NCBI GenBank assembly: GCA_025201705.1
Contig: MU616814.1
Coordinates: 1 to 39,907, forward strand
Source: Dissophora ornata
Taxonomy: Eukaryota > Mortierellomycota > Mortierellomycetes > Mortierellales > Mortierellaceae
DNA: 39,907 bases
Reading direction: 5' to 3'
Numbering within the stretch: position 1 is the first letter of the stretch; the number at the start of each line of letters is the position of its first letter. The notes under the pieces were generated by a model. It searched no databases. It was given only the letters and a program-made list of their open reading frames with translations, and was not told the origin of the DNA. Below, piece after piece: positions 29,981 to 39,907 of this stretch. The translations under genes were made by a program, and so were the position numbers.

Positions 29981-31496
29981 CTACGGCAAGCGGAGTCCGC
30001 TGATAACTCGCAAGGAAGGCCAATGAGACTTTATCCATTTAGTCTCTGCATAGCTGGCTTGCGCGTCGGGTGATATACGCAATATCTCAAGTTTCTTCAG
30101 TCCATCCATAAACTCGAGACCCTGCCCCAAGATGGGCGCGAAGCCACCACGCTTCTTGAATTCATCTCTGATGGAGAGCTCTTGAAGATGAGTAAGTAGC
30201 CCGATCTGTCGACACAGCCTTTGTCGTGACGCTATATCCGGCCTCTCTTCACCCCTCTCCGAAATAGTGATCCTAAGAACCTGGAGACCAATACATCCCC
30301 AAGGCGAGTCTGAGATTTTGTTGAGTGGAAGCTGAATATCATAGCGACGCGCAGGGTATTTTATAGAATGGAGGTCCAGTGTTTTAAGACAAGGGATCGG
30401 GGTATCGAGGATCGAAAGCACGTTGGTCACCGACACGAATCTGCTGCATCCTGACAGTTGGACATACTCAAGACCGTCGCGCAGGTTAATGATGTCTTTT
30501 GCGATTTGGAGAGTAAATCCTTGCTGAAGTTGCATATGTCCAGCCATGGCGAGTCTCAACTGTTTGAGGCACCTCATTCCCTTTCTAACTCCTGTTGTGG
30601 CAGGTGACTCAAAAATAGGAGTCTGAAAGGGTATGTCGTGGCGTTGGCACCCCTAGTAAGTTTAGGATCCATCTCCTGGAGCTCCAGTTCCTTTAATTCT
30701 GGACAATACTCAAGTAAGGCTTCCCCCAGAAAAGTTTCTGACTCTTGAGATATGCCATAGCCGACGATCATCTTTTGCAGACGAGGACTTCTTCTCAGCA
30801 AGGGCTCGACAAGGTATCCTCGTATTCGTTCAAATAGCCCCTGATGGATAGTTCTATAATCGAACGACGGTGTATGTCTGCGGGGGAACTGGTGTCCAGC
30901 CAGCCCTTCGACTCGTCCTGCTCCTGTACTCTGCCTGCGTCGCTTTCGACATCATACTGCATACAAGACATGCGATTTGGTATGGTGATTCTCAGAGTCA
31001 GTTTCTCGAGAGTAGGAGGAAGATGCCTGAACATTTGACGCATCATATTTGGGTATAGGTCCCCTGAAGGGGAGAACTCCAGCTCTCGCAGTCCTTGCGG
31101 CAAGAAGTCGTGCTGTATATGGCGCAGGAACGTGCGCGTGTTCATAGAGCAATATTTGAGGATCCTTGGGTAGCCATCATCTCGTTCGTCTTCCGTGGCG
31201 GTACTTTGCAAGAAATACTCTATCGGTTCTTCAAGCGACAATTTCAAGGTCCTAATAAGCCGGCCGTATCTGATCAAGGCTGCACGCCCAGACTCGGACC
31301 CGAAAGCATCTTTTTGGCGCAGGTTGCTGACTCGAACATTGGCCCAGAGATACTCAATGAAGAGTCGGTTCATCGCCCTACTGACGAGCACGCATCTACT
31401 CAGATCCTCAATGTCCAGGAACCGCACTATGTATAGGTAGAGTTCGAGAGGAAGTTCCTGCAGTGGTGCAGAGGCACGCTGCTTAGGCTCAGACAT
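29981..31496 (-). CDS. F-box protein with a frameshift
   Basis: Starts at the ATG at 31496. An F-box lies at about residues 12-55, with pattern LPLELYLYIVRFLDIEDLSRC...VSRAMNRLFIEYLW (two motifs separated), followed by Leu-rich segments. Two breaks interrupt the frame. At about 30806-30813 a 1-nt shift is needed to pass from ...NEYEDTL to EPLLRRSPRLQKM. At 30650-30592 a 59-bp stretch can be removed as an intron (weak donor GTGCCA, acceptor CAACAG), rejoining the frame into GMRCLKQLRLAMA. The downstream frame ends at 29981 with LRR-like strands. Expected length is about 480 residues. The gene is either a recent pseudogene or correct apart from one base error. The substrate of the putative SCF complex is unknown. 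Confidence 0.65.
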
Positions 31497-31672
31497 TGAG
31501 ACAAAAAGTTGATTGAGGATCTGCGAGAATGAGGATGAGATTGCGAATGAGGGGCAGGTGTGGCACGACACGAAACATGGTGGCAATAATGCATTGGGCT
31601 TGATCTTTATTCGCCCACGCTCTGTATCTCTATCCTGTCCACCACTGCATGCAGCAATAAATCTGGAGGTCA

Positions 31673-32641
31673 TTATTGATGTTGCTCGGATATACCCGGT
31701 TGCTTCTCAAATGGCATCCCCCTCGCCTTGAAGAACGTGTAACTCAGCACCACTGTGTCCACATCTGCCATATCCGGATCATTTGCAAACTCCGGGTCCA
31801 AAAAGAAAAAGATTGGCATATCCACCTGCTCCCCCGCCATCAACTTTTGCTCCTCAAAACAAAAGCACTGGATCTTGTTGAAATGCGGTGCCACCTTTGA
31901 TGGAGTCACATTGTAGGTTGCAATACCAATCACATCCTCCGTGGACTTGCTCTTTGCAGTATAAAATGCCAGCGCAGTCTCTCCTGGCAACACAGAGACA
32001 TGACGTTGTTGGGGTTGGAAGGACCACTGCAGCGATGTCGAGGTGTCAGCATTGAATTTGATCTTGATGCGACGATGGTTGTCCCGAGGGACAAGACGTT
32101 CCGGTGCAAACTTAGTCTCGCCAACCATGGGCGCGCCACCGAGACCAGTTGCTGAGCAGAACATGCGGTAGAGTGGCACGGCTGCGTAGGAGAGTCCTAA
32201 GGTGCCCATGAGAATGGAGGCGGTGTAATACAACATATCGGTGTTCTTGGCCTTGACACGCCTCCTGGATCCTGCTGCCTCGGTGTGTGCGGGCGACTTT
32301 GGTGGGGGAGGTAGTGGAGTGGATGTAGCGTAGAATCTGGGGCGCTGGTTCATCCCGCTCTGGCGCTGAACAGATATTGCGACAGGGCACCGATTTACTG
32401 CTTTGCTTTGCACGGACTACATACGTTGAAAGAACCAGGGCAGTGGACAAGAGGGAAGCAGTATAGTCAGAAAAGTAGGATCCTTTTCGAGAGGAGGCAC
32501 TAGTGTTTTAGCCATTGAGGCGCAACAACATGCTGAGAGTTTCTCTCTATGAATTTGAGTGAAAGCTGGTTGTACCTGCCGGGCGGATGCCCTGAGAAAA
32601 GAGGCGGAGCCGAGGAGACCGGCTACAGACTTGACAGCCAT
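31673..32641 (-). CDS. COX11: Cytochrome c oxidase assembly protein Cox11
   Basis: Two exons, 32641-32576 and 32416-31673, joined in phase 0, giving 269 residues. Cox11 delivers copper to the CuB site of Cox1 at the mitochondrial inner membrane. Exon 1 plus the start of exon 2 (about residues 1-60) is basic and Ser/Ala-rich, as expected for a mitochondrial presequence. One transmembrane segment lies at about 84-105. The conserved Cys after it (FCSATG, about 109), the beta-rich intermembrane domain, and the copper-binding CFCF motif at about 206-209 (FNKIQCFCFEEQ) are all present. The conserved FFLDPEF and LSYTFF stretches close the domain. The stop lies 177 bp upstream of the F-box gene start on the same strand. 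Confidence 0.95.
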
Positions 32642-32957
32642 TGTAACCAAGATTCAAGAATTTTTGTTTTTTTAAAAAAAAAAGATCAGAGTTCAGACAA
32701 TCGATCGTTCAGCTGAATGTCTGCGCAATGTAGTTGGCGAGGAGGTATGGGGCTGGCGAGGACAGATGTCCGAGAATGAGAGGCGGTGTGAACGGAGAGG
32801 GGAATGCGCCGGGTCGCGGGTTGAGAATAAAGTTGATCTGCTAAAAAAGGGGGATCCCGCCAGGTTGTCGGCGACTCTGCTCGAGGGAAATATGTGACTG
32901 TCCGTTGTCTAAAAGAAGGAGAAGCGTTTTATTGACATCGCAGTAAGCTTGCTAACA
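32642..32957. other. Intergenic region, homeobox gene 3' end and COX11 promoter
   Basis: About 316 bp between two minus-strand genes, with an A10 run at about 32674-32683 upstream of COX11. It presumably holds the COX11 promoter and the homeobox 3' UTR. Nothing else is visible. Confidence 0.5.
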
Positions 32958-35513
32958 CTAGCGCAGACTGTGCGAATGCAGATCAAGAGGCAGTGGTGGC
33001 ATATCCTGATCCAACGGAAACTGGCATGCGTACTGCAGATACTCCCAGTCCGCCAATGGGTCCCCTCCATATCCCATCGCCCCCTCGTCTGCTACAAGCA
33101 CACTGACCTCAGCTACAACTGCAAGCCCACCATCAACCTTCAAATCAGCCTCGATCTCCTCTATTTCCTGCTCCTGAATCTCGCTTTCGTCCTCACCACC
33201 GCCACCACGTTCATCTCGTTTAAGTTTCGCCCTTCGGTTCTGGAACCAGACTTGGATCGTCCTCCTATCCAACTTCAAATGCTTCGCAAACGAATCCCGT
33301 TCCTGGGCTATGGGCCGTTCATTTAACCCAAACTGGTGCAGCAAGAACTCACTTTCGTCGGTTGTTAGTCTTCGCCGACGCTTGAGAGACGAGATTGGAG
33401 GTGGCGAGAACGTATGTTGCCTGCCTCCAGGCCCAAACATCACTCCGTGTGCTGGAATGTAGTAATGTTCTTGCTGTTGCTGGCTACGACCGAGATACTG
33501 ACTGAGATTTGGTAGGCTCACAGTCCGGTGCAAGTTGAGATAGGATTGCGGTTGATGCTGGAAATCATGTTCGTATTGCTGCTGTGGTTGTACTTGATTT
33601 TGAAGCTCAGGATATATGTATTGAGGAGGCGGTCCAAGCTGAGAACGAAGAGGCTGCGGGTTAGCCAGCCCATTTTGCAGCTGTTGTGGACCGTGAGTAC
33701 GTGGCGGTGGCCAATGGTGCCTCGCGTTGTCGAGCAGCTGAGACACTGGCTGGGCTGATGACGGTTGCAGCGTTTGCAATATCGATGGCTGAGAACATGC
33801 ATTCAACAGTCGGAGGTCACTTTCTTGGAGCTGCGATGGTGATGAATCGCAAAAGGGTGTCTTAACAGGCGAAAACTCATGCAGTACATTCTCGGTAACT
33901 GCAGAACCGAATCCACCGCTAATACCGTTGAATGTATGGTTCCCACTAAAGGGGCGCCAGTTCAGGATATCATTGCTGCAGTTGGTAAGCATAAAGGACG
34001 GCGAAGGATTCGGTGCTGCCAAAGACCCTATCAGACTTCCGATGAATGCTGTGTCGTGGGTTGGATGGCACATCAATAGGTCGGCGTTGCTTCTTTGCTC
34101 CAATTTTGTAGTACGAATCTCTGAGATTCCAGATCTTGGTAGAGCAAAACTTCTGATCGGAGCGATTTGTTGATCCACAAGAAGCCGCAATCCTTCCACA
34201 TTCTCATCTGGCGCAAAATTGAAAAACTCATTTGGCAGGTCGAGTGCATTTGAAAGGTCGTTTGATGAGATATTCGGGTGCAAGTAGCCCGTAGGGATGC
34301 GGTGATGATCTTGACTACGTGTTGACAAAGGCGAAGAGCAATATGCAGCTTGGGCGGCTGCGAAATCTGTCTGTACATGACGATGATCACCACGCCAACA
34401 GTTCGAGGAGAGGATCGAATCAATCGAGGACAAAGAGGACATTCGGGAAGAGGACCTCGACGAAAATGGGGAAGAAGGCGTGGCAGTACTAGGAAGGAAC
34501 AACCCGTGATTACTGCCAATGGGGGCGTTAACCATCGCTTGTGATGCTACCAATGCGGAGCCGACAAAAGGCATCGCTGATGGCTTTTCGACGAGCAATG
34601 ACACTGGCTGGTCGCTAGCGTTATATTGCCGATAGATTGGGTCCTGCGCCTTGTTAACAACCGATGCGATCGAGGAGTCCTGGGATGCTGATTGTTGCTG
34701 TGTCAACGAAAGATCAAAGAGGCGACACCAATTGTTTTGTTCGACATGGGCGTTCGATCTGTGTTCGTGTTAGTAAAAAAAAGTAAACAATAAGATTATT
34801 CTTGCGCAACAATGCCTTTCACTCCACATCTCTGGCGCCATCAGGAATGAAAGAAAATTCTCCCAAGGGAAACACCGGTGGTGGAGTTCATAGCTGATCA
34901 ATGATCGATCCAAGCAAAACGTTCAAATAACAACTGGCCATGTCAGCTCTGGCAGTGATATAGTAATATCCCTCGTCGCTCTTAGATCGTGTCTCGCCCT
35001 CCATTGTTCACGCGCAACGTCTTCTACCAAACAAAAACTGAAACTGTTGATGGAAATGTTGCATGCCTACCCTGGAATTGGAGAGTTGGCTAGACCGAAC
35101 CCCACCTGATCTTCAGCGCACTCAATGCTAAACGTCTGCTGAGCTCCCACTAGCAGCAAGTCTACAGCATTCACGGTAGACGTAGCTGGTGCCGATTTTT
35201 CTTCATCTTGATGGACCATATTCCCTTCGATTGCATCTATGCTGTCGAGGCTTTGGGTATCAAGGAAGCTGAAGTCGGTCCACAGAAATTCCACTTCAGC
35301 ATATGTCGACTTTTGTGAACACGAGCCTACAGATGAATTTGAACTAATCTGCTCCGAGACTTTGCTGGTCGTGGTGGGAGGGCATTGTGCGCCGGGATTT
35401 AAAAGAGCCGCCAGATCTGGGTCGTCTAACATACTGGCTCCTAGACCAAAATCCCAGTCCTCAAGGACTCCTTGAAGGAAAGATGGTATTATGCCAGAGC
35501 GATCTTCCTCCAT
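32958..35513 (-). CDS. Homeodomain transcription factor
   Basis: Two exons, 35513-35071 and 34758-32958, joined by a 312-bp intron with a textbook ACTAAC branch site and pyrimidine tract, giving 747 residues. The homeodomain lies near the C terminus (about 33387-33205), with the basic N-terminal arm LKRRRR and a third helix TIQVWFQNRRAKLKR, whose W, F, N and R residues are those that contact DNA. It is a typical 60-residue type rather than TALE, since no three-residue loop insertion is seen. Exon 1 is acidic and Asp/Ser/Leu-rich, like an activation region. The middle of exon 2 is Gln/Pro/Ser-rich. An acidic Glu/Asp run follows the homeodomain. The closest fungal relatives would be Pho2/Yox1-type proteins, but target genes cannot be inferred. 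Confidence 0.9.
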
Positions 35514-35901
35514 CTCGTCGGCGATAGAGAGGTGTAAGGTGCGGTGACACGAGTGGTAGGGTTTTTAGTAACGTCTCTTGATATGAAGATGGAGGGGTGT
35601 GGATCTGAGCAAGGATAATAGGAATCGAGGGTGCGCAAGATGGTTGCTAGCATAAAAGGTGTCCGAAAGCAGAGGGGAAGAAAAAAGAGGGGTTGCTCTT
35701 TTCCACGTAGCGCAGACAGAGTAGATGCTCTGTAGTTCCAAGGAAGCGGCTGTACTCTGATTCTCTCATCCACAGCCACAGATATACCAACTTTATTTGT
35801 TCTTCAACACTCCATCAACTGCGCGCATTGTCGGGGATTATATATATGTATATATATTTTACAAAAGTTGTCAGATACGACTAGATAACAAGTTGGTTGC
35901 T
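35514..35901. promoter_or_regulatory. Intergenic region upstream of the homeobox gene
   Basis: Same-strand spacing between the Sel1-repeat gene's 3' end and the homeobox start. A short alternating TATATATGTATATATAT stretch at about 35839-35858 lies just past the Sel1 gene stop. No gene is supported. Confidence 0.5.
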
Positions 35902-37641
35902 CTATGCTGTTCTCGCAGACTCTCCAGCTGCTGTAGCAGCTACTTTCTCTAAATCCTTCAGACGCCTTTCCGCCGAGCTAATGCCTTTCGCGCATGCCAA
36001 ATGATACCACCGCTTGGCCTCCCTCAGATTCTTCTCGACCCCTAACCCGTACTCTAGAAAGAACCCCGTTATATATTCTGCCTTGGGAACACCTTTCTGC
36101 GCCGCCGCCCTCACAAGACGAAATGCCTCCTCATAACTCTGTTCTGCCGCACTGCCTGCACTTTCATCCATGTAGAACCCTGCTAATGCCAACAGCGCCT
36201 CCACATGTCCGTTTTCAGCACTCTGGTTATACCAGCGCACAGCTTGGACGGGATCCTGTGGACAACCAAGAATTCCAAACTCAAAACATGCCCCAAGTTT
36301 GTATTGTGCTGGAGCGTAATGAGCCTGAGCCGAGGCTGCATACAACTCGAACGCTGCATCATCGTCCGGGACCAATCCATACTCTCGGAGTTCATGGAAC
36401 TGGGCCATTTGATGAATTAGATACGGGTTGTTCTGGTTCTGATCCAACAACGCATCCTTCAGATGTGCATAATCAACATCCAGTCCGACATGACCCACGA
36501 GGAGCCTCAAAAGTGCGCGTTCGTTCCCCTGCGCCGCGGCTTTGATATACCATTGCTTAGCTACCTCCAGATCTTGTGGAACTCCGATTCCAACCTCGTG
36601 ATAGTGTCCGAGCGTATACTCTGCCTTTGACCAGCCCCTGCGTGCTGCCTTTGACGCCCATTCGTAAGCCAGGGGCTCAGATTGTATCAACCCCTGCGGG
36701 TGGCCTGTTAGATACCATCCCGAGACCGCCAACTCTGCATCTGCATGACCCTGCATTGCAGCTCGCTTATACCATGCAAACGACTGTGCCGGGTCCATGG
36801 GGAAGTGGGTCAGCCCAAGTTCATAGCAGATCCCCAGTTTGAACTGTGCAGGCGCATAACCAAGTCCTGCAGCTCGGATGAACAGATCTTTGCCATAGAG
36901 CTGAAACTCTGAAAGGGGGCTAGTCTCGAGTTGAAGAGCGAGATGATGGAAATGTTCCGGGCCGGACATGAACATAAGACGGTTCACCGGGTCCTCCGAG
37001 CTGGGATCGTAGAAATATCGAAGGTCTATATCTTCGTTCTCGGGATCGCGCAGCCTCGCTGCATCCTCATTAACATCGCCACCCTCATTGGACGCAAATA
37101 ATGACGATGCGTCAAGCGGTGGCGAATTTTGTCGTCGTGCTCTTTTAAATCCGCGTTTCATAGTATTGTTTTTGTTGTTACTGTTGAGACGGCTGGATTT
37201 TTTGAAGGTCACGACCACCTGTGAAGAGAGATCCTTGAACCATGTGCACTTTTCCAACGTCCGTCGCAGCCATGGACTTTGTTGATTCACTGGCACCTCC
37301 GGCGGCGAACATGTGTCCAAGTCGGTTCGAGAAGGTGTCCCAGGAAAAGATGTACACATGGTGTGTCCGCGAGACGACAGTGGCGCAGGGGGCGATGGCG
37401 GGTGTCCTGTACGACGGCGGTTTATCGTCAAAAATGATGTGTTGTTTGCAGATCGAAGGCTCTGTCTGTTGTCACCAAATGTCAAATCAGCCTCTTCTTC
37501 CTCCTCTTCCTCAGGTATAGGTGTGTTCCCATTGTTGTCGTCAGTAACACCGGCAGAAGTTGTATCGGCGGAGGATGGTTTTTGGTGGCGACGACTTAAT
37601 CGTTTCCGAAGTCGATCTTTAAAGCGATTTACAAGTGACAT
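35902..37641 (-). CDS. Sel1-repeat protein (Skt5/Chs4-like layout)
   Basis: Intronless 579-residue protein from the ATG at 37641. The N-terminal 200 residues are basic and disordered, with an RLRKRLSRRHQK patch, a Glu run at about 44-51 and Ser/Pro-rich stretches. The C-terminal 350 residues hold about seven Sel1-like repeats with the usual pattern A-x2-LG-x2-Y/F-E-x-G...A-x2-W-Y-x2-A-A-x2-G, for example APAQFKLGICYELG and PKAEYITGFFLEYG. Sel1 repeats form alpha-solenoid adaptor surfaces. In fungi the layout recalls Skt5/Chs4, activators of chitin synthase, but the C terminus lacks the CaaX box of Chs4, so that assignment is only a possibility. Confidence 0.85.
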   Translation of the reverse strand: MSLVNRFKDRLRKRLSRRHQKPSSADTTSAGVTDDNNGNTPIPEEEEEEEADLTFGDNRQSLRSANNTSFLTINRRRTGHPPSPPAPLSSRGHTMCTSFPGTPSRTDLDTCSPPEVPVNQQSPWLRRTLEKCTWFKDLSSQVVVTFKKSSRLNSNNKNNTMKRGFKRARRQNSPPLDASSLFASNEGGDVNEDAARLRDPENEDIDLRYFYDPSSEDPVNRLMFMSGPEHFHHLALQLETSPLSEFQLYGKDLFIRAAGLGYAPAQFKLGICYELGLTHFPMDPAQSFAWYKRAAMQGHADAELAVSGWYLTGHPQGLIQSEPLAYEWASKAARRGWSKAEYTLGHYHEVGIGVPQDLEVAKQWYIKAAAQGNERALLRLLVGHVGLDVDYAHLKDALLDQNQNNPYLIHQMAQFHELREYGLVPDDDAAFELYAASAQAHYAPAQYKLGACFEFGILGCPQDPVQAVRWYNQSAENGHVEALLALAGFYMDESAGSAAEQSYEEAFRLVRAAAQKGVPKAEYITGFFLEYGLGVEKNLREAKRWYHLACAKGISSAERRLKDLEKVAATAAGESARTA

Positions 37642-37852
37642 CTCTCTTTCCCTCAATATTTCCTTCGTTCTTTTAGGAGACTAGGAACTCGAAATAGAAA
37701 TGTCCGATCAAGCTTTCAGGTTAAGAGCAAAACGAAATCGGATCTTTTCAGTGAAGTCGAAGGGGAAAGGAAACGAGAAACTAAACGCGAAGTCTCGAGG
37801 GATTAAAGCGTGGCAAATGGAGTGAAGAGCGAGCGTGGATATGTGTGTGTGG

Positions 37853-37876
37853 GAGAGAGAGAGAGAGAGAGAGAGA
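37853..37876. repeat. (GA)n microsatellite
   Basis: Twelve uninterrupted GA units upstream of the Sel1-repeat gene. Confidence 0.9.
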
Positions 37877-38147
37877 ACAAGAGCGAGCTAAGGAAAGAAA
37901 GAGAGAAAGGAAAACAAGGGACAAGGGAGGAGGAGGAGGCGTACGATGTTGCTCTGAACTATTTAGAGGGTGCCGTGAACCTGAGCGGCTCTTAATGTTC
38001 GCGAGCATGTCTTTCTTTTTACATTCCAAGCCGTACTGTGTACATGTATTGTTACAACCTCGTCCCCATGCAACGGACAGTCGTGTCACATAGTAGTCAT
38101 GGATCCAAGGTCTCTTAAGTGACAAACGCGATCCTTACTCCTATTCC

Positions 38148-38172
38148 TTTTTTTTTTTTTTTTTTTTTTTTT
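38148..38172. repeat. Poly(T) tract, 25 bases
   Basis: Uninterrupted run of T. No matching direct repeats were found on either side, so there is no evidence that it marks a retroposed copy. Confidence 0.9.
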
Positions 38173-39324
38173 GCAACCCAACACTTCTACATCCATATCC
38201 GCCACGGAACAAACGCAGGAGACGGTTGTCATTAGGATTTTGGTATGGTAGGAAACTAGGTGGCCATCCCCCTCTCTCCCCTCTCTTCCAACTTTTTTTT
38301 TCCGTTTAGCCCTTTGTCGTCTTTATTCAGATGCTTCTTTTCAACTGACGACATGCATGACTACTGCATAAAGTCAAAAAGGGACCAACAAAGTAAAATA
38401 AAGGAGGTGACGATATCGGAGCCCTAGATTTTTAGGCCCTTAAATCAAACAGGTCTCTTCAATAGTGCATGTCACCAAGATCCATCTTGAACCTGTCGGT
38501 CAGCGCTCCATTTCTTGAAGGCAACATGTGCCCCCCTCTCTCTTCTATTATGGCTAAATTCGAGGAGTACACAATCGCATACAGGGAGGTGAATCGAGTC
38601 TTTGCACGGACCAGGAGCTGAGAACAAAGAAATATAGAAGGGCATACCAGGAAGGAAAGAGGCAGAGATGCAAAGAAAGAATGAAGGGCGGAGAAAAGGG
38701 TGTACGCCATACGTTTGCACCACGGAAAATGCAGCTGGCGCGCCCCTAATTATGAAGGCCTGTGGAAGAGGCGTCCAAAAAAAACGCGTCTCCTCTCATG
38801 TAACAAACTTTCCTCACGACAATGTTGAACTTCAATAATGAATTCATTTCTCCAGTCAGAAGATCCGAGCATAAAGTCCTTGCGTTCGTTCTATAGTTCG
38901 TATGTGGAGCATGTCAGCACACAATGCAGGAAGCTGAAGCGCCATCTTGGATTTTATATCATTTGGACGCTGTGCAAGTAGGTCGTTTCTTGTGGGAATG
39001 TGCTGACGACGCTTTTTAGTAAACAATGTTAATACATGATTGCTGAATACCGATGGCTTCTGTCGTGAACTAGAGCGAGACAAGGGAAAGGGAAAGACAA
39101 GGATAAGGACAGGGAAGGCGAAGGATGCAAGAAGGGATGTATTCAAGTTACAAGGCTCCTAGTAAAATTTGCCACTGTACAAAAAATAAAGTTTTCCGCA
39201 CGTGCATTCGTGCGTGGCATTATTTTTTCAACTGCTGGACCCTTTCTTTGACGCGCATCTTTCCTCCACATTTCTACATTCCCACATTCCCACATTCTCG
39301 TATTTTATTTTCTCTTCTCTCTTT

Positions 39325-39340
39325 CTCTCTCTCTCTCTCT
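39325..39340. repeat. (CT)n microsatellite
   Basis: Eight CT units inside a longer pyrimidine-rich stretch (about 39305-39362). Confidence 0.85.
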
Positions 39341-39404
39341 ATCCTCTCTCTCCCCTCTTCAACGTTCAAGAGCTTACAAAGGACGTTAAAAGGTAATGGT
39401 GACA

Positions 39405-39907
39405 GGTCTATTTTTGATGAGTAAAGGCAGTACAGGCTTTTTGGGCTTGTGCATTACGCTGATGACCAACGCAATGTCACCGCACGTTGCCATTGCGTTG
39501 GCCTGGCTGGCAGGGGTGCTTCTTCCTGGGACGAGTAAGGCTGTATGGGTCGGGGGGAAAACCATACTTGTATGATGTGTAGCCCAGTGTGCACACAGGC
39601 ATACAGTGTGGCCCCGAATATACTTGTACAATGGCTTATGACCGACGCGATGTTACCGTTACAGTAGCATTGCGTTGGCCTTGCTGGCAGGGTGCTCATT
39701 CTTTTTGGGATGAGTAAAGGCTGTATAGCTTTCGGAGAATACTGTATAATGTGCTCATACAGCGTGACCCGAAAAACTTATACGATAGCCGATAACCAAC
39801 ACGAAGCTGACTGCACATTGTCATCGCGTTGGCCTGGCTGGCAGGGTGCTTGTTCTAGGGATGAGTGAGGCTGTATAGGCCTTTTCGTGAGAACATACTG
39901 TATGATG
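39405..39907. repeat. Diverged tandem repeat (satellite-like), running off the window
   Basis: At least three units plus a partial one. The core GCGTTGGCCTGGCTGGCAGG (with minor changes) occurs at 39495, 39672 and 39826. A second core, GATGAGTAAAGGCTGTA and variants, occurs at 39417, 39532, 39709 and 39860. Unit spacing is 177 and then 154 bp. Units end with variants of ATACTTGTATGATG. The copies are well diverged and do not encode a continuous frame. Confidence 0.8.

Larger units (their letters stand above)
37642..39404. other. Gene-poor region with simple repeats
   Basis: Starts with the Sel1-gene promoter region. It contains a GA dinucleotide run (37853-37876), a T25 run (38148-38172) and a CT run (39325-39340). 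Minus-strand frames at 38459-38723 and 38856-39146 lack domains, and the second has no ATG at its start. No RNA gene was recognised. Confidence 0.5.

Noticed and set aside
38459..39146. Minus-strand frames near the right end
   Set aside because: No domain, competing overlapping frames, and the second lacks an ATG start.
37853..39340. Simple repeats as a possible CRISPR array or telomere
   Set aside because: They are dinucleotide and homopolymer runs without spacers or telomeric TTAGGG units.

Overview
The window is eukaryotic and looks fungal. Genes are closely packed, many are split by short GT-AG introns (about 60-320 bp) with CTAAC/CTAAT-like branch sites, and AATAAA signals follow the stops. 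Large F-box proteins, a Kre9/Knh1-like GPI-anchored wall protein, a Sel1-repeat protein and a decayed XPG/RuvC fusion element point to an early-diverging fungus, most likely Mortierellomycota (Mortierella/Linnemannia type). That placement is inference from gene content, not from a database search.

Layout. 0-6 kb: two convergent four-pass membrane proteins, a DUF952 protein, and PRMT5 in five exons. 6-9 kb: an intronless F-box protein followed by a 68-base poly(A) tract. 9-15.3 kb, minus strand: a seven-exon BRCA2 with four BRC repeats and the helical/OB DNA-binding region. It is divergent, across about 160 bp, from an RluA-type pseudouridine synthase (15.4-17.0 kb) that seems to use one GC-AG intron. 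17.1-18.8 kb: a Baeyer-Villiger/flavin-type monooxygenase. 19.1-20.2 kb: TCTP (TMA19).

20.25-24.28 kb is the most unusual part. It is a decayed gene of about 4 kb, running head-to-head with TCTP. It once encoded an XPG/FEN1-like nuclease domain fused to a split RuvC plus zinc-ribbon module like TnpB/Fanzor. It has lost its N terminus and carries frameshifts, nonsense codons and a probable dead splice acceptor. A 45-bp poly(T)-containing insert with a perfect 14-bp target-site duplication interrupts it exactly between the last RuvC strand and the zinc ribbon.

24.4-40 kb: a Gln/Ser-rich protein of unknown function, the GPI-anchored protein, an F-box gene with a frameshift, COX11, a homeobox transcription factor in two exons, and a Sel1-repeat protein. 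Two gene-poor stretches (26.4-28.0 and 28.6-30.0 kb) show nothing I can support. The last 500 bp are the start of a diverged tandem repeat that runs off the window.

There is no operon or evident pathway cluster. Most loci are ordinary housekeeping genes (arginine methylation, homologous recombination, RNA modification, cytochrome oxidase assembly). The mobile-element remnant and the terminal repeat are the accessory parts. Exon limits were read by eye from splice consensus, reading-frame continuity and family conservation.
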